A stretch of DNA of 45,147 bases from Actinomadura soli (lineage in GTDB: Bacteria; Actinomycetota; Actinomycetes; Streptosporangiales; Streptosporangiaceae). The stretch lies in NCBI RefSeq assembly GCF_005889715.1, contig NZ_VCKW01000042.1, forward strand, positions 1 to 45,147, written 5' to 3'. This document shows positions 22,303 through 32,640 of this stretch, piece by piece (position 1 is the stretch's first letter; each line of letters opens with the position of its first letter). The position numbers and the translations under genes are program-made. The notes below the pieces were generated by a model. The model was not told the origin of the DNA, did not search any database, and saw only the letters and a list, made by a program, of their open reading frames with translations.

Positions 22303-23211
22303 TCACATCCAGTCGCCTCGTCCGTCCACGGCGAGGAGGCGGTTCATCGTCTCCGGTGACCAGGTCGGCTCCCGGGCCGTCCCGCTCCGCCGGGGGGGGG
22401 CCCGCCCGCCGCTCCGGACCCCGGGGGCCGAGCCGGGGAACAGGATCCGCGACGCCTCCCGGGCCGCCGTGACCACCAGCGGCGCGACGTTCTCCAGCGG
22501 CGCGCGGATGTCCCCGGCCAGGGAGATCCCGGCGACGGGCCCCTCGGCGCCGCGGATCGCGGCCGCGACGCACGCGATGCCGGGGTGGGACTCGCCGCGC
22601 TCGAACGCCAGGCCGCGGCGCTGCCGGACCCGGTGCAGCTCCTGGTGGAGGGTGCCGAGCTCGCCGATGGTCCGGTCGGTGAACCGGGTGATCCCGGGGC
22701 CGAGCAGCGCGTCCACCTGCTCGGGTTCCAGCCATGCCAGCATCGCCTTGCCGAGCGCGGTGCAGTGCGCGGGTGCGCGCCCGCCGACCCGGGACGGCAC
22801 CGACGCGGCGAGCCGCCCGCCGAGCTTGTCCAGGTAGTGGACCTCGGGGCCGTCCAGGACGGCGAGGTGCGCGACGAGACCGGTGGTGACCTGCAGCCCG
22901 TGCAGCAGCGGCGCCGCCGCCTCACGGATCTTGCCGTGCCCGCCGTCCTGCCCGCCGAGGCCGAGGGCGCGGCGGCCGAGGCCGTAGCCGAACGCGTGGT
23001 GCGCGAGCCAGCGCTGCCGGACGAGCTGGTCCAGGATCCGGTGCGCGGTGGACCGCGGCAGCCCGGTGCGGCGCGCCACGTCCTCCAGGGTCAGCCGGGC
23101 GGACGGGCCGCTGAAGGCGTCCAGGATCAGCGTCATCCGCTCGATCATGGACGGCGGCGACTCCCGCCGCGCCGCCGGATCCGCCGCCTCCACCGTCATG
23201 ACCTCGGTCAT
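22303..23211 (-). CDS. IclR-family transcriptional regulator
   Basis: A 302-residue IclR protein. The winged helix-turn-helix occupies about residues 22-75 (ERMTLILDAFSG, LTLEDVARRTGLPRSTAHRIL). The effector domain runs from about 95 to 265 (VHYLDKLGG, HCTALGKAMLAWL, GIACVAAAIRG, AGISLAGD). A tail of about 40 residues, rich in Gly/Pro/Arg and encoded across a run of nine G (22392-22400), extends beyond the usual family end. IclR proteins bind small aromatic or acid ligands and often control adjacent catabolic genes. It faces hsaB, making it a likely second regulator of the steroid island. Confidence 0.88.
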   Translation of the reverse strand: MTEVMTVEAADPAARRESPPSMIERMTLILDAFSGPSARLTLEDVARRTGLPRSTAHRILDQLVRQRWLAHHAFGYGLGRRALGLGGQDGGHGKIREAAAPLLHGLQVTTGLVAHLAVLDGPEVHYLDKLGGRLAASVPSRVGGRAPAHCTALGKAMLAWLEPEQVDALLGPGITRFTDRTIGELGTLHQELHRVRQRRGLAFERGESHPGIACVAAAIRGAEGPVAGISLAGDIRAPLENVAPLVVTAAREASRILFPGSAPGVRSGGRAPPRRSGTAREPTWSPETMNRLLAVDGRGDWM

Positions 23212-23232
23212 CGCACCTCCCGGAGCGAGACT

Positions 23233-23286
23233 GAAATGAATTCTTGTTATGTGGAATCTAGCAATCGCTTGGTCTCTTGAAAAGAG
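23233..23286 (-). promoter_or_regulatory. AT-rich promoter region of the IclR gene
   Basis: The region carries GAAATGAA (23233-23240), CTTGTTA (23243-23249) and the inverted repeat CTCTT-GAA-AAGAG (23274-23286). The first two elements also occur together inside the inverted repeat ahead of hsaB. The rest of 23212-23435 holds a small TAGAA/TTCTA dyad (23357-23371) and no gene. Confidence 0.4.
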
Positions 23287-23435
23287 GACGCGTAAGGCAA
23301 GCTCAGCAGGAACTGTGAGGCGTCACCCGGCACCTGATCCGTTCCCGATCGCGTGATAGAACGTTTTTCTACGACGAGGGGCCTGCTGGCCTCCCATTTC
23401 CCGGGGGCCGTGCGGTACCGCCCGCGGGAGCAGGG

Positions 23436-24233
23436 CTAGGGCGTGATGGCCATGTTCGCGAGGACCCTGCCCGCCAGCTCCGCGTCCCCCTCGACCTGGA
23501 CGGTGACGGCGTCGGCGGTGCAGCGTCCGGCGGTGAGACGCACGTAGGTCTCCAGGTCCATGGAGAGCCCGGCGGTCGGGTCGTCCGGTTCGGCCCAGTG
23601 GCCGCGCCGGTCGCCGTCCACGCGGACGGCCGCGTCGAAGTCGGGCGGGCCGGAGATCGCGAACGCGACGGACTGGCCCGGCTCCGCCTTCCCCGGACGG
23701 GCGACGATGCGGCGCAGGGCGACGCTCATCAGCTCCCAGAAGGCGTGCGCGGCCGGGGCGTCCAGGTTGCCGGGACGGCCCACCGCGCGGCGGATGTCCT
23801 GCTCATGCGTCCAGCAGTCGAGGGCGCGGAACTTCACCAGGCGGCTGTAGGGGCCCTCGCGCCCGTCCGGGCACATGACGACGCGGTCGGGGTCGAGGCC
23901 GGGCAGCTGGACGAGGCGGCGCTCCAGCGCGTCCGCGAGCTGCTCGGCGACCACCGGGCCCGGCACCGGGCGCCGCACGTGGATCGCGGCCTCCAGCCAC
24001 CGGCCGAAGTCGTTGCGGACGTGGTCGAACTCGGGGACCTCGACCTCGGGCTCGGGTTCGCCCAGCAGGGTGAGCTCGACCCCGACGATATGGGCGAACT
24101 GGTCCTTGACCGTCCAGCCGGGGCATTCGGTCGGCAGGTGCCAGTCGGAGTCGGCGAGCGTCGCGGCGAGCGCGAGCGTGGATCGGATCGTCTGCTCGTA
24201 GGCGGCGGTGTTGGTGCGCATCGGCTCGTCCAT
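23436..24233 (-). CDS. Mycothiol-dependent maleylpyruvate isomerase-family protein
   Basis: A 265-residue protein of the DinB-like MDMPI/TIGR03083 type. The N-terminal four-helix domain contains LPTECPGWTVKDQFAHIVGVE, with the first metal-binding His, and CWTHEQDIRRAVGRP, with the second His and an acidic ligand. The C-terminal SCP2-like part is about 170-265. The family includes the mycothiol-dependent maleylpyruvate isomerase of Corynebacterium, but most members have unknown thiol-transfer substrates. ATG 24233 follows GGAGGGG. It stands apart from the steroid genes, and no gentisate genes are nearby, so a maleylpyruvate role is not supported here. Confidence 0.82.
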   Translation of the reverse strand: MDEPMRTNTAAYEQTIRSTLALAATLADSDWHLPTECPGWTVKDQFAHIVGVELTLLGEPEPEVEVPEFDHVRNDFGRWLEAAIHVRRPVPGPVVAEQLADALERRLVQLPGLDPDRVVMCPDGREGPYSRLVKFRALDCWTHEQDIRRAVGRPGNLDAPAAHAFWELMSVALRRIVARPGKAEPGQSVAFAISGPPDFDAAVRVDGDRRGHWAEPDDPTAGLSMDLETYVRLTAGRCTADAVTVQVEGDAELAGRVLANMAITP

Positions 24234-24290
24234 GTCGGCCCCTCCGTCGGCTCCCGAGCCTACGACGCGCCCACACGCGTTTGGAACGTG

Positions 24291-24476
24291 TCAGGGGTGG
24301 TCGGTGCGCAGGTGCCGGTGGAGGGCCGAGAGTTCGAGGTGGGGCTGGTGGCAGCGCACGCAGGCCCACACCCCGCTGGGCACGGTGTACCCGTGCGCCG
24401 CGGCGTCGTCCCGCGCGCAGAGCAGGTGGTAGGTCTGGACGAGGCGCCGCCACGTCCGCCTGACGGCCGATGACAT
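24291..24476 (-). CDS. Tiny C2H2 zinc-finger-like protein
   Basis: A 61-residue basic protein. The C-terminal half reads CVRCHQPHLELSALHRHLRTDH, that is C-x2-C-x12-H-x4-H, the spacing of a classical C2H2 zinc finger. The N-terminal half is an Arg-rich helix (SAVRRTWRRLVQTYHLL). ATG 24476 has a strong GGAGGGG upstream. Bacterial C2H2 fingers are uncommon (Ros/MucR has a longer fold). Short stand-alone versions occur in actinomycetes with no known role. DNA or RNA binding is plausible, but unproven. Confidence 0.7.
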   Translation of the reverse strand: MSSAVRRTWRRLVQTYHLLCARDDAAAHGYTVPSGVWACVRCHQPHLELSALHRHLRTDHP

Positions 24477-24587
24477 TCCCGCTCCCCTCCGAGCCGGGTC
24501 GTTCTCGATCGGCCCAGGATAAGGCACGGGAATGTCAAGCCGGAACGCCGAAGATCACCGGATCCGCCGGACCGGGATCCGCCGCGC

Positions 24588-25412
24588 TCACTGGCCGATC
24601 TTCACTCCGGGCTCGCCGTGGCGGTACTCCATCGGCCGGGTCCCGCGGCCTCCGGGGACCTTGCCCCCGGTGCGCATCTTGAAGGTGGGCAGGATCGTCC
24701 GGCCGAAGGTGTTCTCGAACATCATCGCGGCCGCCGCGTACAGGGCGAGGACCGCGGACGCGACGAACAGCCAGCCGCCGACGTCCAGCGCCCAGCCGGA
24801 CGGCGCCCAGAAGCCCGCCGAGGTGAACCCCGCGGCCGCGGCGAGGACCGCCAGCAGCAGCGCCAGGACGAGGTTCGCGCCGAGCGCGGCGATCGCGCAC
24901 AGGCCGGTGATCGCCGCCAGGACGACGAACCAGAACGCGAAGCCCTCACTGAGGCCGCCCAGGACCGGGGCCTGCTCCACCGGGTACGCGCCCATGCCGA
25001 CCAGCATGAACAGCAGGCCGAACGCGAGCCAGAACGCGCCCCACATGCCGTGCACCGCGGTGGCCAGGCCGTCGCGCGCCCGGTAGGCCCACATGCCCGC
25101 CAGGAACTGGGCGAGGCCGCCGAACGTCAGCACGAACGGCCACAGGACCAGCGGCGTGCCGGCGTCGCCGTACCAGCCGGCCTCCCAGGCCCCGACCATC
25201 ATCGTCGCGCCCGCGAGCCCGAACAGCCCGAGGATGGACGGCGCCGCGACCGGCTGGAGGGAGATGCGGGTCCGATCCTCCCAAAGGGCGTGCTCGCCGG
25301 GCATGTCGGCGCCCCTGCCCGGGGCCGCCGCCGCGGCGCCCTGGGCCGGCGTCGCCGCTTCGGCGCGCTCGTCGGCCATACGCGCTTCCGCACGCTCTCT
25401 ACGCCTTGCCAT
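24588..25412 (-). CDS. GPR1/FUN34/YaaH (AceTr) family acetate transporter-like protein
   Basis: A 274-residue membrane protein. After a cytoplasmic tail of about 50 residues it has six hydrophobic segments between about 60 and 235 (for example SILGLFGLAGATMMVG, LAQFLAGMWAYRA, LAFGLLFMLVGM, FWFVVLAAITGL, LALLLAVLAAAAGF and LFVASAVLALYAAAAMMF). The layout and the AAPSILGLFGLA opening segment fit the succinate-acetate permease family, although the usual NPAPLGL is altered. The end MMFENTFGRTILP is typical. It would move acetate or related short acids. ATG 25412 is preceded by GAGGGG. Acetate is a product of steroid breakdown, but a link is speculative. Confidence 0.85.
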   Translation of the reverse strand: MARRRERAEARMADERAEAATPAQGAAAAAPGRGADMPGEHALWEDRTRISLQPVAAPSILGLFGLAGATMMVGAWEAGWYGDAGTPLVLWPFVLTFGGLAQFLAGMWAYRARDGLATAVHGMWGAFWLAFGLLFMLVGMGAYPVEQAPVLGGLSEGFAFWFVVLAAITGLCAIAALGANLVLALLLAVLAAAAGFTSAGFWAPSGWALDVGGWLFVASAVLALYAAAAMMFENTFGRTILPTFKMRTGGKVPGGRGTRPMEYRHGEPGVKIGQ

Positions 25413-25583
25413 GAGATCCCCCTCTGGAATAGGAGAGCTATAAAGGCCCCCTAACCACGCCCTTGAGGGTCAAACTGCCTCAGAACGGATACTCAATGAC
25501 ATCTCAGGCGTATTCGGGGTTGTTTGCCGCGCGCAGGGGCGACCATGGTGATTCCATTAACGACCGCGCGTTTCCCCGGGCGC

Positions 25584-25997
25584 TCAGGCGCGGGGGCCGC
25601 AGTGGATCTGCAGGCCGGGGGTCGAGTGCCACCCGATCGTCGCGAACAGCTTGTCGATGTGCGGCGAGACCGCGTGCAGGACGAGCATCCGCCCGCTCTC
25701 GTGGAGGTCGAGCGCGGCGAGGTTGAAGGCGCGGAGCCCCGCGACGTCGACGAAGTCGACATCGGCCAGGTCGACGTGGACATCGCCGGGCGAGCGGCCG
25801 CCCGCGGCGTCGAGCGCGCGCGCCACGTCCCCGGCGTTCGAGACGTCGATCTCGCCGCTCAGCACGAGCCGGGCCGCGGTCGTCGAGGCGGTGATGTGCA
25901 GCAACGCCGTGTCGAGCTCGACGATGCCGGCGCCGGGCGATGCCCGCTCGCCCGACTCGACGCCGTCCTCTCCGTCGGTGATCCGCCAGACCGTCAT
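25584..25997 (-). CDS. STAS-domain protein lacking the phosphorylatable Ser
   Basis: A 137-residue anti-sigma-factor-antagonist-like protein. The STAS fold runs from about residue 30 (LLHITASTTAARLVLSGEIDVSNAG) to 125. At the position where antagonists carry D-S-[ST]-G with the phosphorylated Ser, this protein has FVDVAGLRAF, so that Ser is Val. A partner-switch cycle through phosphorylation at the usual site is therefore not possible. It may be a constitutive binder or a sensor subunit. No kinase or sigma gene is adjacent. The family assignment is firm, the role unknown. Confidence 0.85.
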   Translation of the reverse strand: MTVWRITDGEDGVESGERASPGAGIVELDTALLHITASTTAARLVLSGEIDVSNAGDVARALDAAGGRSPGDVHVDLADVDFVDVAGLRAFNLAALDLHESGRMLVLHAVSPHIDKLFATIGWHSTPGLQIHCGPRA

Positions 25998-26181
25998 CCG
26001 CTCCTCGCCTAGGACCGGGGGTGCCGCTACCGTGTGCGGTCCCGTATATCCCAGGCTCTCATCTGTCGGCGCCTTCTGGCCCCAACCGGGCGGGAAAACA
26101 ACGATCGGGAGCGAATTCCTCCGCGCGGCGTCCGGTCACGGCGAGCAGGCGACGGGATCGGGTCTCGCCGCTGCGCGGGGC

Positions 26182-28284
26182 TCAGAGGTCCGGGAGGAGC
26201 GTGGCCGGGGTGATGGGCAGGTGGCGGACGCGGATGCCGGTCGCGTGGTGGACGGCGTTGCCGACGGCCGCCGCCGCCCCGACGATGCCGATCTCGCCGA
26301 TGCCCTTGGAGCCCATCGGGTTCAGGTGCGGGTCGGACTCCTCCACCCAGGCCGCGTCGATGTCGCGGACGTCGGCGCAGGCCGGGACGTGGTACTGCGC
26401 GAGGTCCCGGTTGAGGAAGTCGCCGAACTCCTCGTCCATGACGCTCTCCTCCAGCAGCGCCATGCCGACGCCCATCGTCATGCCGCCGATGAACTGGGAG
26501 CGGGCGGTCGCCGGGTTGATGATCCGCCCGGCGGCGAAGACGCCGAGCATCCGGCGGACGCGGACCTCGCCCGTGTCGGCGTCCACCTCCACCTCGGCGA
26601 ACTGCGCGCCGAACGCGTGCCGGGCGTATTTCTCGCGCGCCTTGAGCTCCGCGCCGGTGTCGGCTGCCGCCTCCAGACCCTCTGGCGGGATGGCGCCGTT
26701 CCCTGCGTGGGACGATCCCCCACGGCCCCCGGCAACGGCGCCGTTCAGCTTCGCGCGCAGGGCTTCGCAGGCGCGGACGACGGCCGTCCCCCATCCGGCC
26801 GTCCCGGAGGAGCCGCCCGCGACCGACGCCCTGGGGAACGCGCTGTCACCCAGCTCGACCCTCACGTCGCCGAGGTCCGCCTTCAGCGTCTCGGCGGCGA
26901 TCAGGGCGAGGGCGGTGCGGGCGCCCGTGCCGATGTCGGCGGCGGCGATCCGGACGGTGAACGTCCCGTCCGGCTCGGCGCGGGCGATCGCGCGGTTGGG
27001 GCTCATGTAGGCGGGATAGGTGGACGCGGCGACGCCCGTGCCGATGAGCTTGCGGCCCTCCCAGCGGACACCGGTCGCGGGGTCGCGCCCGGCCCAGCCG
27101 AAGCGGGCGGCGCCCTCCTGCAGGCACGCGACGAGGTTGCGGGAGCTGAAGGGCAGGCCGCTCTCCGGCTCCCGGTCGGTGTCGTTGCGGATGCGCAGCT
27201 CTATCGGGTCGATGCCGGTGGCGATGGCGAGCTCGTCCATGACGGATTCGAGCGCGTACATGCCGGGCGTCTCGCCCGGGGCGCGCATCCAGGACGGTGT
27301 GGGGACGTCCAGGGGAACCAGGCGGTGCGACGTCCGCCGGTGGGGCGCCTGGTACATCACGCGGGTCGGCGTTGCGGTCTGCTCTGCGAACTCCTTCACG
27401 GTGGACGTCTGCTCCACCACGTCGTGGAGGATCGCGTTCAGGCGTCCGTCATTGTCCGCGCCGAGCCTGAGGCGCTGGATCGTCGGCGTCCGGTAGCCGG
27501 TCGTCGCGTACATCTGCTGGCGCGGGACGGCGAACTTGACGGGACGTCCCGCGGCGCCTGCGGCCATCGCGGCCAGGACGACGTTCGGCTTAGGGATTCC
27601 CTTGGAGCCGAACCCACCGCCGACATGCGGGGCCACGACCCGTACATGGGACGGGTCAAGGCCGAAGGTCTGGGCGACCATGCTCTGGACGGTCGACGCA
27701 CCCTGGGTCGAGTCGTAGAGCGTCAGGTATCCGTGCTCGTCCCACAGGGCGATGGTGGCGTGCGGCTCCATCGGATTGTTGTGCTCGGCGGGCGTCGTAT
27801 AGGTGACGTCCACGCGGACTGCTGAATTGTTGAACACCTCCTCGGGCTCACCCTGCTCGGTGTCAGCGGGGAAGACCGGGTTCACCTTGCCGGGCTGGTA
27901 GAGGCTCGGATGGTCGGTGCGCAGCCGCACGTCCGGTGCCTCCGGCGCATACTCGACATGGACGAGACGGGCCGCCTCCCGAGCCGTTTCGAGCGTCTCG
28001 CCGACCACGGCCGCGACGAACTGGCCACGGTAGGAAACCGTCCGGGACTGGAACACGGCCAGTTCGCCGTCCGGCGGATCGCTGAGCCTCGGCGCGTTCT
28101 CGCACGACAGCACGGCGAGCACGCCGGGCAGCGCCATCGCCGCCTCGGTGCCGACGGCCGTGATCTCACCGCGTCCGACGCTCGCCTGAACGGCCGCCAC
28201 GTACGCGACGTTCTCGACGGGGTACTCGAACGCGTAACGCGCCGTTCCCGTGACCTTCTCGCGGCTCTCCAGCCGTTCGGTCAT
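26182..28284 (-). CDS. paoC: Molybdopterin subunit of PaoABC-type aldehyde oxidoreductase
   Basis: A 700-residue large subunit of the xanthine oxidase family. It holds the molybdenum cofactor and oxidises aldehydes (or related substrates) to acids. Cofactor contacts are HVGGGFGSKG, the WMRAPGETPGMYALES block, GGSSGTAGWG, and near the end MGSKGIGEIG, whose Glu is the catalytic base. The sequence is of the PaoC/YagR kind. The start at 28284 overlaps the FAD-subunit stop as ATGA. No XdhC/PaoD-like cofactor insertion chaperone is in the window, which the enzyme would normally need. The true substrate cannot be read from sequence. Confidence 0.87.
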   Translation of the reverse strand: MTERLESREKVTGTARYAFEYPVENVAYVAAVQASVGRGEITAVGTEAAMALPGVLAVLSCENAPRLSDPPDGELAVFQSRTVSYRGQFVAAVVGETLETAREAARLVHVEYAPEAPDVRLRTDHPSLYQPGKVNPVFPADTEQGEPEEVFNNSAVRVDVTYTTPAEHNNPMEPHATIALWDEHGYLTLYDSTQGASTVQSMVAQTFGLDPSHVRVVAPHVGGGFGSKGIPKPNVVLAAMAAGAAGRPVKFAVPRQQMYATTGYRTPTIQRLRLGADNDGRLNAILHDVVEQTSTVKEFAEQTATPTRVMYQAPHRRTSHRLVPLDVPTPSWMRAPGETPGMYALESVMDELAIATGIDPIELRIRNDTDREPESGLPFSSRNLVACLQEGAARFGWAGRDPATGVRWEGRKLIGTGVAASTYPAYMSPNRAIARAEPDGTFTVRIAAADIGTGARTALALIAAETLKADLGDVRVELGDSAFPRASVAGGSSGTAGWGTAVVRACEALRAKLNGAVAGGRGGSSHAGNGAIPPEGLEAAADTGAELKAREKYARHAFGAQFAEVEVDADTGEVRVRRMLGVFAAGRIINPATARSQFIGGMTMGVGMALLEESVMDEEFGDFLNRDLAQYHVPACADVRDIDAAWVEESDPHLNPMGSKGIGEIGIVGAAAAVGNAVHHATGIRVRHLPITPATLLPDL

Positions 28285-29288
28285 GACGTCGTCCCCTCCC
28301 CCGGCTCGGCCGCCTCGGCCCGTTCTGCCAGCTCGGTCAGCGTCCGGACGATCAGGTTGCGCGCGAGCGGCACCTTGTAGGCGTTGTCGCGCAGCGGCTC
28401 GGCGGCGTCCAGCTCGGCCTCGGCGGCGCGCAGGAACGACTCCCGCGTCGCGGGCCTCCCCCGCAGCGCCTCCTCGGCGCGCCAGGCCCGCCACGGCTTG
28501 TGCGCCACGCCGCCCAGCGCCAGCCGGACGTCCCGCACAGCGCCCTCGCGCACGTCCAGCGCCGCCGCTATCGACACCAGCGCGAACGCGAACGACGCCC
28601 GTTCCCTGACCTTGCGGTAGCGGGACGGCATGCCGAGCGGCGGAACCTCGACCGCCGTGACAAGGTCGCCCGGTTCCAGGACGGTGTCGCGCTCCGGCTC
28701 GTTGTCGGGCAACCGGTGGAACTCGTCCATCGGGATGGTTCTCTCCCCGGCGCGGCCTAGGACGTGCACGGACGCGTCCAGCGCCGACAGTGCCACCGCC
28801 ATGTCGGACGGCTGCGTCGCCACGCACGCCTCGGAATGACCCAGGATCGCCAGGTTGTGATGCTCGCCTTCCCTAGCCGGGCATCCGGTTCCGGGGTCTC
28901 GCTTGTTGCACGGCTTGGCGGTGTCCTGGAAGTAGGAGCAGCGTGTGCGTTGCAGGAGGTTGCCGCCGACGGTCGCCATGTTGCGTATCTGCCCGGACGC
29001 CCCCGCCAGGACGGCCTGCGCAAGCATGGGATGCCCTTCACGGACCGTCCGGTCCGCGGCGAGCGCGCTGTTGCTCATGGCCGCGCCGATGAGGAGCCCG
29101 CCGTCCGGGGTCAGCTGGATCTCGTCGTACGGGAGGTGCGCGACGTCCACGAGCCTGGCCGGCGTCTCGACGCCGAGCCGCATCAGGTCCACGAGGTTGG
29201 TTCCGCCGCCGAGGTAGTAGGTCTCGCCGTCGTGCCGCGTCAGGGCGTCTTCAGCGCTGGTGGCGCGCTCGTAGGTGAACGGCCTCAT
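28281..29288 (-). CDS. paoB: FAD subunit with extra [4Fe-4S] cluster (PaoB-type)
   Basis: A 335-residue FAD-binding subunit. FAD contacts are YYLGGGTNLVDLMRLGV (about 24-40) and ATVGGNLLQRTRCSYF. Four cysteines, at 117, 127, 136 and 155 (RCSYF, PCNKRDPGTGC, SEAC), follow the arrangement in E. coli PaoB, where they hold an additional [4Fe-4S] cluster; most xanthine-oxidase FAD subunits lack it. The C-terminal CO-dehydrogenase flavoprotein domain starts near 225. Both ends overlap the neighbouring genes by four bases, so the three subunits are translated together. Confidence 0.88.
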   Translation of the reverse strand: MRPFTYERATSAEDALTRHDGETYYLGGGTNLVDLMRLGVETPARLVDVAHLPYDEIQLTPDGGLLIGAAMSNSALAADRTVREGHPMLAQAVLAGASGQIRNMATVGGNLLQRTRCSYFQDTAKPCNKRDPGTGCPAREGEHHNLAILGHSEACVATQPSDMAVALSALDASVHVLGRAGERTIPMDEFHRLPDNEPERDTVLEPGDLVTAVEVPPLGMPSRYRKVRERASFAFALVSIAAALDVREGAVRDVRLALGGVAHKPWRAWRAEEALRGRPATRESFLRAAEAELDAAEPLRDNAYKVPLARNLIVRTLTELAERAEAAEPGEGTTS

Positions 29289-29830
29289 GCCTCCGCCGCC
29301 TCCTTGCGGCGCGACGCTTCCCTGAGCGCCGCGACGATGCCGACGTAGGCGCCGCACCGGCACAGGTTGCCGCTCATCCGTTCGCGTATCTCGTCGTCGT
29401 CCAGGACGGGCTCGGAACCGAGGTCGCCGGTCACCGTGCTGGGCCAGCCTTGTCCGGCCTCGTCCAGCATCCCTGTCGCGGAGCAGAGCTGACCGGGCGT
29501 GCAGTACCCGCACTGGAACGCGTCCTGCTCGATGAACGCCTCCTGGACGGGACTGAGCCGGCCGTCCCGCGCGAGCCCTTCGACCGTGACGATGTCCGCT
29601 CCGTCATGGGCGACGGCGAGCGCGAGGCACCCGTTCGCGCGGCGTCCGCCGATGAGGATGGTGCACGCGCCGCACTGCCCGTGGTCGCAGCCCTTCTTCG
29701 AGCCCGTCAACCCGAGGTCCTCGCGCAGCACGTCCAAGAGGGACGCGCGGGTATCGACGCTGAGCCGGTGCTCCCGTCCGTTCACGACGAGGGTGATGTC
29801 GGCGTGCACCGGGGTGGATTCGCTGTCCAT
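29285..29830 (-). CDS. paoA: [2Fe-2S] subunit of PaoABC-type oxidoreductase
   Basis: A 181-residue iron-sulphur subunit with two clusters. The plant-type cluster uses Cys48, Cys53, Cys56 and Cys68 (GCDHGQCGAC, NGC). The helical-domain cluster uses Cys107, Cys110, Cys157 and Cys159 (CGYCTPGQ, CRCGAY). Unlike E. coli PaoA, which has a twin-arginine leader for export, this protein begins directly with a short acidic tail, so the complex is probably cytoplasmic. It is the first gene of the operon, in the order paoA-paoB-paoC as in E. coli. Confidence 0.9.
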   Translation of the reverse strand: MDSESTPVHADITLVVNGREHRLSVDTRASLLDVLREDLGLTGSKKGCDHGQCGACTILIGGRRANGCLALAVAHDGADIVTVEGLARDGRLSPVQEAFIEQDAFQCGYCTPGQLCSATGMLDEAGQGWPSTVTGDLGSEPVLDDDEIRERMSGNLCRCGAYVGIVAALREASRRKEAAEA

Positions 29831-29898
29831 GATTCCGCCCTACCCTCGATCCACGCCTGTTCACAGGAGTCACGGCCGTTAAGGGGAGCCACGGCCGC

Positions 29899-30279
29899 TC
29901 AGAGGGCGTCGGGGTCCGAAAGGATCTCCACGACCTGGCGGGCCGTCTCGGTCGGCAGCGGGGCCGGATGGCCCTTCCACCTGCGGGACGCGGCCATCGC
30001 CGCCGCACCGGCCCCGCCCCCGTACACGGCCGCCGCGACGAACGACGCCAGCTCGGGCGGCAGCTTCTTCTCCAGCAGCAGCACGTTCATCCGGTAGACG
30101 GCGGCGGTCGCCATCACACCGAAGGCCCCGGCGACGGCGCCGAGCCGCAGCGCGGGAATGCGCCGCCTCGCCTTGTCCAGCATCTCCTCCTGCGCGGCGT
30201 CGGCCACCCGCCGGACGAGCAAGAGGTGCTGCGCCAGCGAGTCGTCGTCGACCTCCGCGGGCTCGTACGACTCCGTCAT
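29899..30279 (-). CDS. Small membrane protein, holin-like
   Basis: A 126-residue protein of unknown function with an acidic, helical N-terminus (residues 1-45, LLLVRRVADAAQEEMLDKARR). Two hydrophobic segments follow: LRLGAVAGAFGVMATAAVYRM at about 45-65 and LASFVAAAVYGGGAGAAAMAA at about 77-97. The arrangement resembles Actino_1-type putative holin or DUF1469 proteins found widely in actinomycete chromosomes outside prophages. There are no phage genes nearby, so a lysis role is unlikely. The gap to the geosmin gene carries the promoter regions of both. Confidence 0.65.
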   Translation of the reverse strand: MTESYEPAEVDDDSLAQHLLLVRRVADAAQEEMLDKARRRIPALRLGAVAGAFGVMATAAVYRMNVLLLEKKLPPELASFVAAAVYGGGAGAAAMAASRRWKGHPAPLPTETARQVVEILSDPDAL

Positions 30280-30357
30280 GACCTCGCTTTACCCGTGAGC
30301 GTGCGCGGGAACCGGGAGAGCAAAATGTCACCGTCAGTTACTTTGCGCGTGCTGTAA

Positions 30358-32560
<2,203 letters not shown>

Positions 32561-32562
<2 letters not shown>

Positions 32563-32640
32563 ACGAGGGCGTCAGGCAGTGAACGAGGCGGTCAGCCGCT
32601 GAACGAGGCGGTCACGCCGGGAACGGCACGGTCAGGCCGG
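32561..32640. repeat. Four tandem 20-bp units between convergent genes
   Basis: The units at 32561, 32581, 32601 and 32621 all begin GAACG and share GGTCA or GTCA at the same offset; units 2 and 3 have identical first halves (GAACGAGGCGGTCA). Each carries TGA on one strand and TCA on the other. The geosmin synthase stop is at the left edge, and the stop of the WD40 gene lies in the last unit. It probably arose by local slippage. Confidence 0.85.

Noticed and set aside
22392..22400. Run of nine G near the IclR C-terminus as a possible frameshift
   Set aside because: The annotated frame continues with a plausible tail to a stop, and the alternative frame is Arg/Pro-rich shadow sequence.
23357..23371. 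TAGAACGTTTTTCTA as a KstR box
   Set aside because: Only the left half fits, and the spacing is one base too long; more likely a weak hairpin.
23436..24233. Gentisate pathway maleylpyruvate isomerase
   Set aside because: The family includes that enzyme, but no gentisate dioxygenase or fumarylpyruvate hydrolase is nearby and most family members have other roles.
29899..30279. Phage holin and possible prophage
   Set aside because: No other phage genes are present; similar small membrane proteins are ordinary chromosomal genes in actinomycetes.
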